From Chelydra serpentina (lineage: Eukaryota > Chordata > Testudines > Chelydridae), in the NCBI GenBank assembly GCA_037349315.1, contig JBAIAC010000008.1, forward strand, positions 124,370,001-124,434,000: 64,000 bases of DNA, read 5' to 3'. Of the stretch, positions 9,863-18,789 are shown piece after piece. Position numbers and translations under genes: made by a program. The stretch's first letter is position 1; every line of letters starts with the position of its first letter. The notes under the pieces were generated by a model, which was not told the DNA's origin, did no database searches, and saw nothing but the letters and a program-made list of their open reading frames with translations.

Positions 9863-10627
9863 GTTTCAGAGTGGTAGCCATGTTAGTCTGTATCAGCAAA
9901 AACAACGAGGAGTACTTGTGGCACCTTAGAGACTAACAAATTTGCATTGCATTGCTGGCACATGATGGAATATATCACATTGGTAGATGTGCAGGTGAAC
10001 GAGCTCTGTTGGGTTTGTTGTCAACTCTGTCTGCATATCTATTCAAGGGACACCATCATAGGACCTAACCACATCAGCCACACCATCAAGGGCTCATTCA
10101 CCTGCACATCTACCAGTGTGATATATGCCATCATGTGCCAGCAATGCCCCTCTGCCATGTACATTGGCCAAACCGGACAGTCTCTACCCAAAAGAATAAA
10201 TGGACGCAAATCAGATGTCAAGAATTATAACATTCAAAAGCCAGTTGCAGAATACTTCGATCTCCCTGGACACTCAATAACAGACTTAAAAGTGGCAATC
10301 CTTCAACAAAAAAACTTCAAAAACAGACTCTAACGAGAAACTGCAGAACTGGAATTAATTTGCAAACTGGACACCATCAAATTAGGCCTGACTGGCAGTG
10401 GACGGGTCACTACAAAAACTAATTTCCCCATACTAATTTCCCCCTACTGTTACTCACACCTTCTTGTTAACTGTTTGAAATGGGCCACCCTGATTACATT
10501 AGCCTCATTACCACTACAAAAGTGATTTTTCCTCCCTTGGTATTCTATTGTTGAGAATAGCCCACTTCCAATTTAATTGAATTGTCTCGTTAGCACTGAC
10601 CCCCCACTTGGTAAGGCAACTCCCATA
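9863..10627 (+). mobile_element. Penelope-like element, 5' part with inverted head
   Basis: Starts with a terminal segment in inverted orientation (GTTTCAGAGTGGTAGCCATG ... GTGGCACCTTAGAGACTAAC, 9863-9934). An inverted piece of its own coding region (9945-10003) follows, and then the forward coding region. Inverted 5' heads like this are typical of Penelope insertions. The element is interrupted at 10627 by a DIRS element and resumes at 17011. Flanking ACATAT on both outer sides (9854 and 17149) is a possible target duplication. Confidence 0.75.
10013..10333 (+). pseudogene. GIY-YIG endonuclease domain of Penelope-like element
   Basis: The forward frame holds a cysteine-rich lead (CxLCLHIYSRD), then the GIY-YIG-type core YAIMCQQCPSAMYIGQTGQS and the following KRINGRKSD (Arg and His-type region; the usual HK here reads RK). 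The C-terminal part is LPGHSITDLKVAIL. In Penelope elements this domain cuts target DNA for reverse transcription. A stop at 10331-10333 interrupts the conserved tail, which continues in frame as RETAELELICKLDT. No RT domain remains. Confidence 0.75.
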
Positions 10628-10642
10628 TTCTTCTTCGAGTGC

Positions 10643-10811
10643 TTGCTCATATGTATTCCAGTTAGGTGTGCGCGCGCGGCGTGCACGATCGTCGGAAGAT
10701 TTTTACCCTAGCAACACTCGGTGGGCCGGCTGGCGCCCCCTGGAGTGGCGCCGTTAGGTGCCCCGATATATACTGCAGCCGGCCCATCGCCCCCTCAGTT
10801 CCTTCTTACCG
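10643..10811 (+). repeat. DIRS left inverted terminal repeat
   Basis: 169 bp from TTGCTCATATGTATTCCAG to CCTTCTTACCG, the reverse complement of 16796-16964. The outermost left bases (TTCTTCGAGTGC, 10629-10642) differ from the right end and are represented separately in the internal complementary region. Confidence 0.9.
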
Positions 10812-11012
10812 CCCGTGTCGGTCGTTGGAACAGTGGAGAGCAGCTCGCTGACCTCCACAGCCCTAGCTTTACAGCACTCGTTTATCTTTTAGATAGTTTA
10901 AGTACCGTTAAAGTACCGTTAATTAGTTGTTAATAGTTGTTGTTAAACTCAGTGACAATTGTAGCTGGAGATTAGGGGCTTCTCCCCTTCTCTCCAACCC
11001 GGTACCGGGCCA

Positions 11013-13676
11013 ATGCCTGGCTCACCGGGATTCAAGCCTTGCTCGGCATGCCAAAAGCCGATGCCTACAGGAGATCCGCATGCCTCCTGTCTCAAGTGCC
11101 TCGGGGAGTCCCATCTTCCGGACAAGTGCCGTATTTGTAAGTCCTTCAAGCCGCGGACCAAAAAGGAGCGGGACTTTCGTTTGAAGCAGCTCCTGTTAGA
11201 GGCGTCTCTTAGCCCGATGTCGGCGCCGCATCGTACCACGGCACCGGCCCCGGCGGCCTCAACGTCTGCGGCACCGGAGCGTCCAACCTCCGGTAAAGAA
11301 CCCAGGCACCGTCCCTCTCTACCCGGGACTTCACAGAGCCGCTCTCTGTCCCCGAGAGCCAAGAAGTCGGGTGGACCGACTAAGGCGCCGCTGCATGCGC
11401 AGCCAGCTCCAGGCCAGCCTAGGTCTGTCGAGGCGCCCGCACCGCCAACTCCGGTACCGGAAGGACCGCTGAGTTCGGTGCCAGTGGTCTCCGTGCCACT
11501 TACTCCGGCCCTCCCTAGGCCGTTGAGTCCGGCGCCGCCGTCAACACCGGCGCCGGCCCTGCCAACTCCGGCACCCGAGAGGCCGTTGAGTGCAGGTCAG
11601 CCTCCGCAGGCTCCGGTACCGACGACTCCGGTCCCGCGAGGGCCGTTGAGCTCGGTAACCGCCAGCTCCCCGGCACGCTCCGTGGTTGAGCTCCCGCTGC
11701 CGTCCACGCCGGACACCTTCGCAGCGGCGCGGGACCTGATCCAGATGACCGCTCCGGTACCGACCCCGTCTACGGTACCGCCGGTGCGGATCATCACATC
11801 ACGCGGCAAACCGGCCATCTTCCACCCGGTGCCGCAGGAGGAGACCAGCCAGCAGCAGCCACATGCGTCTCCAAGGTACCGCTCGCAGTCCCGGCACCGA
11901 TCACGATCCCGGCGCCGTTCCTACTCGCGGTACCGCTCCAGGTCTCCATCTGCACGGAGGTATCCTGACTCTCGGCGCCGCTCCCGGTCCCGCGGCCGGT
12001 CGACGCGCAGATCGCCGAGACGCTCCAGGTCCCGATCCGTGTCACGGTACCGAGATCATCGCAGGTACCGGTCCAGGTCCCGCCCTCGATCCGGCTCTCG
12101 ACGCCGCTCCCCATCCCGGCGCCGATCCGACTCTCGACGCCGATCCGGCTCCCGGCACCGGACACCATCCCGGTACCGATCCGGCTCACGGCACCGGACG
12201 CCATCCCGGCACCGATCAGGCTCCCGGTACCGGATACCATCCCGGCACCGGACCCCACCGAGGAGGCAGACCCTGGCCACGCAGACGTCACTGCATGGCT
12301 ACTCTGCCCCGCCCTGGCCTTCGCGCTCTGGACCCCGCTCTTCCAGAGCTGGTAGCGACCTCTACGCGGAGGACCGCACCATCAGCGACCAGGGTCACCT
12401 GCCAGAGACCGGGCAGGTTCAGGAGCGGTGGCCATTTTGGACCCCCATGGCATACTATGAAGCCCAGAGGGTACCAGCAAGAGCTCCTACCTCTACCACG
12501 TTGGAGCGTCGAGCGCCAGAGGCTACAGTCTCCCGCCCTCCAGAGGCTACAGTCTCCAGGCCTCCGCCAGAGGTAGAGCAGCCTGAAGCGGAGCCCCCAC
12601 CCCTGGGCCCCGAAGAGGTACCCGTCGAGGACCCGCTCGCCCAAGGCCTGTCCTCTTCCTCCTCCCCTGATGAGGCAGTGGCTGGAGCATCATCATCCGG
12701 TCCACCTCCCATCGATCTAAGGGACCACCAAGCCCTGCTCCGCAGGTTGGCCCTGAATATGGACCTCCAAATCGAAGAGGTCCCTGAACTGGAGGAGCCC
12801 GTGGTGGACATCCTGACGACTGATGCCCCCACTAGGGTTGCCTTACCTTTTGTGCGGACTATCCTTGCCAACGCCACATCCATCTGGCAGACACCAGCCT
12901 CAATACCCCCCACTGCCAGGGGGGTAGAGAGAAAGTACATGGCCCCCCCGAGGGATTTTCAATATCTGTATACGCACCCCCCTCCGTGTTCGTTGGTAGT
13001 CCAGTCCGTCAACGAGAGGGAGAGGAACGGCCAACAGGCCCCGGCGCCGAAATCAAAGGACGCCAAGCGCCTAGACTTGTTTGGCCGCAAGATCTACTCA
13101 GGAGGGGGCCTACAGCTTCGTGCGGCGAACCAACAGGCACTCCTGAGCCGCTATGCTTTCAACACCTGGGTCACGATGGACAAGTTTAAAGAGCTTATAC
13201 CTCCAGAGTCCAGACAGGAGTATAAAGCCTTCGTGGAGGAGGGCAAAAAACTGGCCAGGACGTCGCTGCGGGCCTCCTTGGACATCGCCGACTCCGCTGC
13301 CAGAACCATCGCCTCCGGAGTCGCCATGCGGCGCATCTCCTGGCTGCAATCTTCCACCCTCCCAGCAGAGGTCCAGCACACTATCCAGGACCTACCCTTT
13401 GACGGGCAGGGCCTGTTTTCAGAGAAGACAGACCCTAAGCTGCAGACCTTAAAGGACGGTCGTACTATCATTCGCACGCTGGGAATGCATACCCCCGCGA
13501 CGCAGCGTAGGCCCTTCAGGCCGTTCGTGAGACGCACCTACTTCCCCCCCCCGCCACGTCAAGACTATTACAGAAGGCCGCGTGGTCGAGGGGGTAGGAG
13601 ACAGCAACCTGGCCGGCAGACCGGCCAGAGGCAGGGCCCCCACAAGCCATCCTCGGGGCCCAAACAAAATTTTTGA
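11013..13676 (+). CDS. DIRS gag-like protein with SR-rich domain
   Basis: 887 codons from the first ATG after the left repeat. Residues 10-42 form a cysteine-rich module (C10xxC13, C26xxC29, H34, C39xxC42), suggesting zinc binding. Residues about 70-270 are Pro/Ala-rich. Residues about 289-420 are dense RS/SR/RH dipeptides, like splicing-factor SR proteins. Residues about 560-830 are the conserved gag part (YLYTHPPPCSLVVQSV, KRLDLFGRKIYS) also seen, decayed, at 1-245 and 36.1-37.0 kb. The C-terminus is Arg/Gly/Gln-rich. Its likely role is nucleoprotein particle formation with RNA. The SR section is encoded by a GC-rich minisatellite-like DNA. Confidence 0.82.
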   Translation: MPGSPGFKPCSACQKPMPTGDPHASCLKCLGESHLPDKCRICKSFKPRTKKERDFRLKQLLLEASLSPMSAPHRTTAPAPAASTSAAPERPTSGKEPRHRPSLPGTSQSRSLSPRAKKSGGPTKAPLHAQPAPGQPRSVEAPAPPTPVPEGPLSSVPVVSVPLTPALPRPLSPAPPSTPAPALPTPAPERPLSAGQPPQAPVPTTPVPRGPLSSVTASSPARSVVELPLPSTPDTFAAARDLIQMTAPVPTPSTVPPVRIITSRGKPAIFHPVPQEETSQQQPHASPRYRSQSRHRSRSRRRSYSRYRSRSPSARRYPDSRRRSRSRGRSTRRSPRRSRSRSVSRYRDHRRYRSRSRPRSGSRRRSPSRRRSDSRRRSGSRHRTPSRYRSGSRHRTPSRHRSGSRYRIPSRHRTPPRRQTLATQTSLHGYSAPPWPSRSGPRSSRAGSDLYAEDRTISDQGHLPETGQVQERWPFWTPMAYYEAQRVPARAPTSTTLERRAPEATVSRPPEATVSRPPPEVEQPEAEPPPLGPEEVPVEDPLAQGLSSSSSPDEAVAGASSSGPPPIDLRDHQALLRRLALNMDLQIEEVPELEEPVVDILTTDAPTRVALPFVRTILANATSIWQTPASIPPTARGVERKYMAPPRDFQYLYTHPPPCSLVVQSVNERERNGQQAPAPKSKDAKRLDLFGRKIYSGGGLQLRAANQQALLSRYAFNTWVTMDKFKELIPPESRQEYKAFVEEGKKLARTSLRASLDIADSAARTIASGVAMRRISWLQSSTLPAEVQHTIQDLPFDGQGLFSEKTDPKLQTLKDGRTIIRTLGMHTPATQRRPFRPFVRRTYFPPPPRQDYYRRPRGRGGRRQQPGRQTGQRQGPHKPSSGPKQNF

Positions 13677-15597
13677 AGGGGCGCTCGAGGCCGGAGTACC
13701 AGTCCATTCCGATCCCGCACTCCTGTTTATGAACCGCCTCTCCCCCTTCTCCCCGGCGTGGTCGAATATCACCACGGACCGCTGGGTTTTACATACCATC
13801 CAGGGGGGATACCGATTGCAATTCGTCTCCCCGCCCTCCTCCCACCCTCCCACCCCGTCCCTCTTCAGGGACCCTTCTCACGAGCAACTCCTTATCCAGG
13901 AGGTGCACGAACTCTTTACTCTGGGAGCGGTGGAGGAGGTCCCAAGGGATCTCAGAGGCAAGGGATTCTACTCCCGTTATTTCCTAATCCCAAAGCCAAA
14001 GGGGGGGCTCCGTCCTATCCTGGACTTACGGGGTCTCAACAAGTTTATGGTAAAGTTGAAATTCCGTATGCTCTCCCTGGGCACCCTTATCCCCTCTATG
14101 GATCAGGGAGACTGGTACGCCGCCCTCGACATGAAGGACGCGTATTTCCACATTGCCATCTACCCACCTCACAGACGCTTCCTGCGCTTCGTAGTGGGCC
14201 AGAGACATTTCCAGTTCGCGGTCCTGCCATTCGGCCTCTCAACAGCACCGAGAGTCTTCACAAAGTGCATGGCAGTGGTAGCAGCCGCCCTTCGGCGTCA
14301 AGGTGTTCAGGTATTCCCCTACCTCGACGACTGGCTCCTCCGTGGCAACTCCGCCAACCAGGTCCAGTCCCACATTCACAAGGCCATGGACATGTTCAAC
14401 CGTCTCGGCCTCCTACTAAACGTCGAAAAGTCCACTTTGGTCCCAACACAGAGAATAGATTTCATAGGGGCTATACTGGACTCTACCCTCGCCAGGGCTT
14501 TCCTCCCAGAGGCTCGCTTTCAAACGCTTGCAGCCGCCATACGCAGCCTCCAAGCTTTCCCAACTTCGACAGCCCGCTGCTGCCTCAGCCTCATGGGTCA
14601 TATGGCATCATGCACCTTCGTGACAGCCCACGCCAGGTTACGCCTGCGGCCCCTCCAAGCATGGCTGGCCTCCGCATACCGACCACACAGGGACAACCTC
14701 GATATGATTCTGAAGGTCCCACCGCAAGTCCTAGCCTCCCTCAACTGGTGGCTGGACCCCGCACATGTGATGTCAGGTATTCCCTTTCATCCACCTCAGC
14801 CTTCCCGCACCGTGACTACGGATGCCTCATCCCTCGGCTGGGGGGCTCACCTGCAGAACTTCCAAACGCAGGGCCTGTGGTCGGAGCACGAGCTGACGTT
14901 ACACATCAATGTCAGAGAACTCCGAGCGGTACGACTCGCCTGCCAAGCCTTTGCTCAGCACCTACAGGGCCGCTGTGTCTCCATCCTTACAGACAACACG
15001 ACGGCCATGCATTACATCAACAGACAGGGAGGAGCGCACTCCCTTCCTCTCTGCCGAGAGGCAACTCAGCTCTGGGACTTTTGCATAGCCTGTTCCATTC
15101 ACCCCGTGGCCTCGTTTCTCCCAGGAGCCCAGAACACCTTGGCGGACCGCCTGAGCAGGTCCTTCCAGACGCACGAGTGGTCCATTCGGCCAGACGTCAT
15201 CCACTCTGTCTTCCAGAAGTGGGGGTTTCCCCAGATAGATCTCTTCGCGACTCGCGAGAACAGGAAATGCCAAGTGTTCTGCTCCTTTCAGGGTCGCTCC
15301 CCAGGCTCCCTGACAGACGCTTTTCTCCATCCTTGGACAGACAACCTGGCCTATGCCTTCCCACCAGTTCCACTGGTCCACAGGGTCCTGCTCAAGCTAC
15401 GCAGGGACAAGGCCAGGGTGATCCTGATTGCTCCAGCGTGGCCCAGGCAACACTGGTATACCACGCTCCTGGAGATGTCCGTGACAGACCCGATCCCTCT
15501 TCCGCGATGGCCGGACCTGATCACGCAGCAGCACGGCAGGATCCAGCATCCCGACCTGCGGTCCCTTCACCTCACGGCGTGGATGCTGCATGGCTGA
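13582..15597 (+). CDS. DIRS reverse transcriptase and RNase H
   Basis: 671 codons in frame 1, overlapping the gag end by 95 nt, so expression may need frameshifting or re-initiation; the first ATG is only nominal. RT motifs: GLRPILDLRGLNKF, DMKDAYFHIAI, LPFGLSTAPRVF and the catalytic YLDDWLL (codons 14320-14331, residue 247). RNase H follows with TTDASSLGWGAHL, NVRELRAV, LTDNTTAMHYI and NTLADRLSR, giving all four acidic positions. The last 130 residues (DLFATRENRKCQVFCS, VILIAPAWPRQHW) are the conserved DIRS extension after RNase H. No stop or frameshift is seen. Confidence 0.88.
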   Translation: MVEGVGDSNLAGRPARGRAPTSHPRGPNKIFEGALEAGVPVHSDPALLFMNRLSPFSPAWSNITTDRWVLHTIQGGYRLQFVSPPSSHPPTPSLFRDPSHEQLLIQEVHELFTLGAVEEVPRDLRGKGFYSRYFLIPKPKGGLRPILDLRGLNKFMVKLKFRMLSLGTLIPSMDQGDWYAALDMKDAYFHIAIYPPHRRFLRFVVGQRHFQFAVLPFGLSTAPRVFTKCMAVVAAALRRQGVQVFPYLDDWLLRGNSANQVQSHIHKAMDMFNRLGLLLNVEKSTLVPTQRIDFIGAILDSTLARAFLPEARFQTLAAAIRSLQAFPTSTARCCLSLMGHMASCTFVTAHARLRLRPLQAWLASAYRPHRDNLDMILKVPPQVLASLNWWLDPAHVMSGIPFHPPQPSRTVTTDASSLGWGAHLQNFQTQGLWSEHELTLHINVRELRAVRLACQAFAQHLQGRCVSILTDNTTAMHYINRQGGAHSLPLCREATQLWDFCIACSIHPVASFLPGAQNTLADRLSRSFQTHEWSIRPDVIHSVFQKWGFPQIDLFATRENRKCQVFCSFQGRSPGSLTDAFLHPWTDNLAYAFPPVPLVHRVLLKLRRDKARVILIAPAWPRQHWYTTLLEMSVTDPIPLPRWPDLITQQHGRIQHPDLRSLHLTAWMLHG

Positions 15598-16646
15598 ACC
15601 CGTCGGAGCTGCGATGTTCCAGCCCGGTCCAGCACGTTCTGCTGAGCAGTAGGAAACCCTCCACCAGGTCCACCTACTCAGCTAAGTGGAAACGTTTTTC
15701 CTTGTGGTGTGGCACTCGGGGCCTTGACCCCTTGCAGGTGCCGGTTCACACCATACTGGACTACCTCCTCTCACTAAAGGAGCAGGGTCTGGCTCTCTCG
15801 TCGCTAAAGGTCCACCTAGCGGCAATTTCAGCTTTTCACCCCCGGGACGGGGCGGGTTCTGTTTTCTCCAACCCCATGGTCACTAGGTTCCTTAAGGGGT
15901 TAGAACGGCTACACCCACCGGTGCGCCGCCCGGTCCCTACATGGGACCTCAACCTAGTCATTACCAGGCTCATGGGTGCCCCATTCGAGCCCATGGCCAC
16001 TTGTTCCATGCTGTATCTCTCATGGAAAACGGCCTTTCTAGTAGCCATCACCTCGGCTAGACGCGTCTCTGAGCTCAGAGCGCTCACTTCGGAACCACCT
16101 TATACGGTGTTCCATAAGGATAAAGTACAGCTCAGGCCACACCCGGCTTTCCTGCCCAAGGTAGTGTCGGCTTTCCATATTAACCAAGACATTTTTCTAC
16201 CTGTCTTCTATCCTAAGCCCCATGCCTCCAGGAAGGAGCAGCAACTCCATTCCCTGGATGTCCGGAGAGCCCTCGCCTTCTACATCGAGAGGACAAAGCC
16301 CTTCCGGAAGTCGACCCAGCTGTTCATCGCCGTGGCGGACCGGATGAAAGGCCTTCCCGTCTCTTCCCAGCGCATCTCGTCATGGATCACGTCGTGCATC
16401 CGCACATGCTATGACTTGGCAGGTGTCCCCACCATGCACACTACGGCCCACTCTACCCGAGCTCAGGCCTCGTCGTCTGCCTTCCTGGCACACATACCTA
16501 TACAAGACATTTGTAGGGCCGCGACATGGTCGTCAGTACACACTTTTGCCTCGCACTATGCCATAGTGCAACATTCTAGAGACGACGCCGCTTTTGGTTC
16601 GGCGGTCCTAAACTCTGCTGTATCACAATCCGACCCCGCCTCCTAG
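15579..16646 (+). CDS. DIRS tyrosine recombinase
   Basis: The conserved protein begins around 15579 in frame 0, overlapping the RT/RNase H end by 19 nt, but the same frame is open back to 13758. The start is therefore uncertain and a frameshift from RT is possible. The catalytic core shows Arg in SARRVSELRAL (about 16050), H-S-T-R (HxxR box, 16449-16460) and the nucleophile Tyr in TFASHY (16557-16559). N-terminal helices contain STYSAKWKRFSLWC and HTILDYLLSLKEQGL, a SAM-like DNA-binding fold. It would integrate the circular double-stranded cDNA. It ends 18 bp before the internal complementary region. Confidence 0.87.
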   Translation: MDAAWLNPSELRCSSPVQHVLLSSRKPSTRSTYSAKWKRFSLWCGTRGLDPLQVPVHTILDYLLSLKEQGLALSSLKVHLAAISAFHPRDGAGSVFSNPMVTRFLKGLERLHPPVRRPVPTWDLNLVITRLMGAPFEPMATCSMLYLSWKTAFLVAITSARRVSELRALTSEPPYTVFHKDKVQLRPHPAFLPKVVSAFHINQDIFLPVFYPKPHASRKEQQLHSLDVRRALAFYIERTKPFRKSTQLFIAVADRMKGLPVSSQRISSWITSCIRTCYDLAGVPTMHTTAHSTRAQASSSAFLAHIPIQDICRAATWSSVHTFASHYAIVQHSRDDAAFGSAVLNSAVSQSDPAS

Positions 16647-16663
16647 GAATGGCTTGGGAGTCA

Positions 16664-16763
16664 CCTAACTGGAATACATATGAGCAAGCACTCGAAGAAG
16701 AAAACACGGTTACTCACCGTAGTAAATAGTGTTCTTCGAGATGTGTTGCTCATATGTATTCCA
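16664..16763. repeat. DIRS internal complementary region
   Basis: The first 32 bp (CTAACTGGAATACATATGAG...) are the reverse complement of the element's left extremity, and the rest (AAAACACGGTTACTCACCGT...) that of its right extremity. In DIRS biology this segment templates joining of the two ends into a circle. It also contains the short palindromic element shared with 16974-17009. Confidence 0.88.
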
Positions 16764-16795
16764 AACCCGCCCCCCTTCCCCACTGTCGGAGTAGC

Positions 16796-16964
16796 CGGCA
16801 AGAAGGAACTGAGGGGGCGATGGGCCGGCTGCAGTATATATCGGGGCACCTAACGGCGCCACTCCAGGGGGCGCCAGCCGGCCCACCGAGTGTTGCTAGG
16901 GTAAAAATCTTCCGACGATCGTGCACGCCGCGCGCGCACACCTAACTGGAATACATATGAGCAA
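16796..16964 (-). repeat. DIRS right inverted terminal repeat
   Basis: Reverse complement of 10643-10811 over 169 bp. The only difference I noticed is CCTTCTTACCG against CCTTCTTGCCG. A 46-bp extension (to 17010) is present only on this side, again represented in the internal complementary region. Confidence 0.9.
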
Positions 16965-17010
16965 CACATCTCGAAGAACACTATTTACTACGGTGAGTAA
17001 CCGTGTTTTT

Positions 17011-17148
17011 TCATGTACTGTGTATATATACAAGTCTACTGTATTTTCCACTCCATGCAGCTGATGAAGTGGGCTTTAGCCCACGAAAGCTTATGCCCAA
17101 ATAAATTTGTTAGTCTCTAAGGTGCCACAAGGACTCCTCGTTGTTTTT
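17011..17148 (+). mobile_element. Penelope-like element, 3' part
   Basis: Resumes the copy broken at 10627: TTCATGTACTG ... TCCACTCCATGCAGCTGATG ... GCCCACGAAAGCTTATGCCC ... GTTAGTCTCTAAGGTGCCAC ... TCGTTGTTTTT. The end segment is the inverse of the start segment at 9895-9940, as in other copies here. Confidence 0.75.
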
Positions 17149-18433
17149 ACATATGTTTGTGTGTGTATATGTACACACACAATCACTACAAATGAAAGAA
17201 TTCACCTAGCAATTTACAAAGAAGAGAGTTTAGTTTCCTACATTGCAGTAGATAGTAATAACATATACCAGCATTAGGGCCCTGATTCAGCAAAACACTT
17301 AATCACGAACTCAAGCACATTCATATGCGCTTTATTGTACTGGTCATCAATGAATGAAATTATTTACACAGATACCGATGTTTGAGACAGCAGAAAGAGA
17401 ACTCTGACTGCAGGAGGAACAGCTTCATCCTTAACATCCAAAACTGTTATACATGTAGAGATACATACAGATTTTCAGCTGGTGTAAATCAGTGCAGCCC
17501 CAGTGAGGTGATTGGAGCTATGCTAATTTACACCAGGTGACAATCTAGCTCATAAATGGAAACATTTTAGAGATTTTAGGTGTCACATAAACAATCAAAA
17601 ACTTCACTGATTGAAGGCTAATATAATATATATTATTTTTTCAATATTATCAGAGCAATGACTAAAAAACAAGTTATCTTTAACCACAGTATGTGTTTAA
17701 GCTTTGTGGAGAAGATGCTTCCACTTATACGGTACATATTTTCATGTAAAGTAGAACTAATTTTTGTAGCTCCTGTACCAAATTTCTTAACTCATTCACC
17801 GAGGTAGATATAGTATCAAGTTTATTTTCCATATGATTTAATGCACTGACAACAGTCTCTAAAGAAAATTCAGATGGCAGAAAAACAGTTTCACAAGACC
17901 ATTATCTTTTGATTACAAAACTTCAAAGTGTTTCCCAAACCAGCTGATGAAGTAAATAATTGCTCATCCTCTTTATTACTACTGCCACCCTGGATCTCTA
18001 TAGGGGACTAAAGGGAAACAGAATTTTTCTTGGTGTGAGGTTTATGAGCAGCAAAATATTTGTCTCATGCTTAGGCAGGAATGAATCACTGGAGAAACTG
18101 TTTACCATTAATTTTTTTTATTGTTCCCAGGCATTTATTCCTTACATTTCTTCTTTTTTTCCACCAATTCTTTTTTTAAGGGAAGCAAAGTATAAAAATA
18201 AAATAAAAGTCCAAGCAAAAATATAAAATTCTAAGATCTAATAGACTGTGATAAAAACAGACTAACCTCTATTTAAAACTCTCCCTCAAACCTTATGGAG
18301 ATATGTCATGGGGGCTGAAACAAAAATCATGCCTTAACTGTAACAATACATAAATATAATAGTACCGTTGTATAAGCCCATTCCATTGTTTATTGCATAA
18401 AATACTTTAAAAAGTGCACATGTATATGATAGT
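17149..18433. other. Unassigned intron sequence
   Basis: AT-rich with a short TG/CA microsatellite at 17156-17182. A stretch at 17276-17335 (CCTGATTCAGCAAAACACTT) belongs to the short palindromic repeat family that recurs at 24.8 and 44.5 kb. The open frame 17960-18226 has no recognised domain. Confidence 0.4.
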
Positions 18434-18789
18434 ATGACAGAGTGTCACATGCTGGGACTCTGTACAGGAATGCAGAATTATTTCTAATAAGTCACTCTCA
18501 CTGTCAGACCCAGTGGTTCCTATTAGCTCCAACCCAGGAATATAAAAGGCTTAGTATTACTCTCTAAGGCAGAGAGACCTAGGTGCAAAGACAGAGAGAT
18601 CTAGGAGGAAAAAACCCTAGGAAAAGATAAGCTCAAGAAAAAAAGCTTAGGTTGGAGTTTGTATTTTATTGTTCTGATATTAAGAATAAAAGAAATCCCC
18701 TGATAGGGGATGAATTTGGGACACTAACCCAGGGTGCGTGTATATGTATGTTCTGTGCTGAGAGCAGTGTGGGAATTCATTCCAGTCAC
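18434..18789 (+). repeat. Possible solo LTR
   Basis: Begins near TGACAGAGTGTCACATG and ends CCAGTCACA. Inside are TATAAAAGG (about 18541) and AATAAAAG (about 18685), spaced like an LTR promoter and polyadenylation signal. No convincing target duplication or partner LTR was found, so this is tentative. Confidence 0.35.

Larger units (their letters stand above)
10628..17010 (+). mobile_element. DIRS-type tyrosine-recombinase retrotransposon, near complete
   Basis: A 6.4-kb element with the DIRS plan: inverted terminal repeats (10643-10811 and 16796-16964, reverse complements with one or very few mismatches seen), an internal complementary region (16664-16763) matching the joined outer ends, and three open frames for gag, RT/RNase H and tyrosine recombinase. 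It lies inside a Penelope-like copy, so both borders are readable and no target duplication is seen, as expected of recombinase-mediated insertion. All three frames are long and catalytic motifs are present, so the copy may be young. Confidence 0.9.

Noticed and set aside
11863..12576. 237-codon +frame and 165-codon - frame in the SR region
   Set aside because: Kept only as an observation on repeat structure; the gag frame has the conserved motifs.
13758..15578. Treating the whole 962-codon frame as recombinase
   Set aside because: Only the part from about 15579 resembles recombinase; upstream text is a frame-shadow of RT/RNase H, so the CDS was started near 15579.
18434..18789. Calling this a definite LTR
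   Set aside because: Has TATA-like and polyadenylation-like signals, but no partner and no clear target duplication; listed with low confidence.
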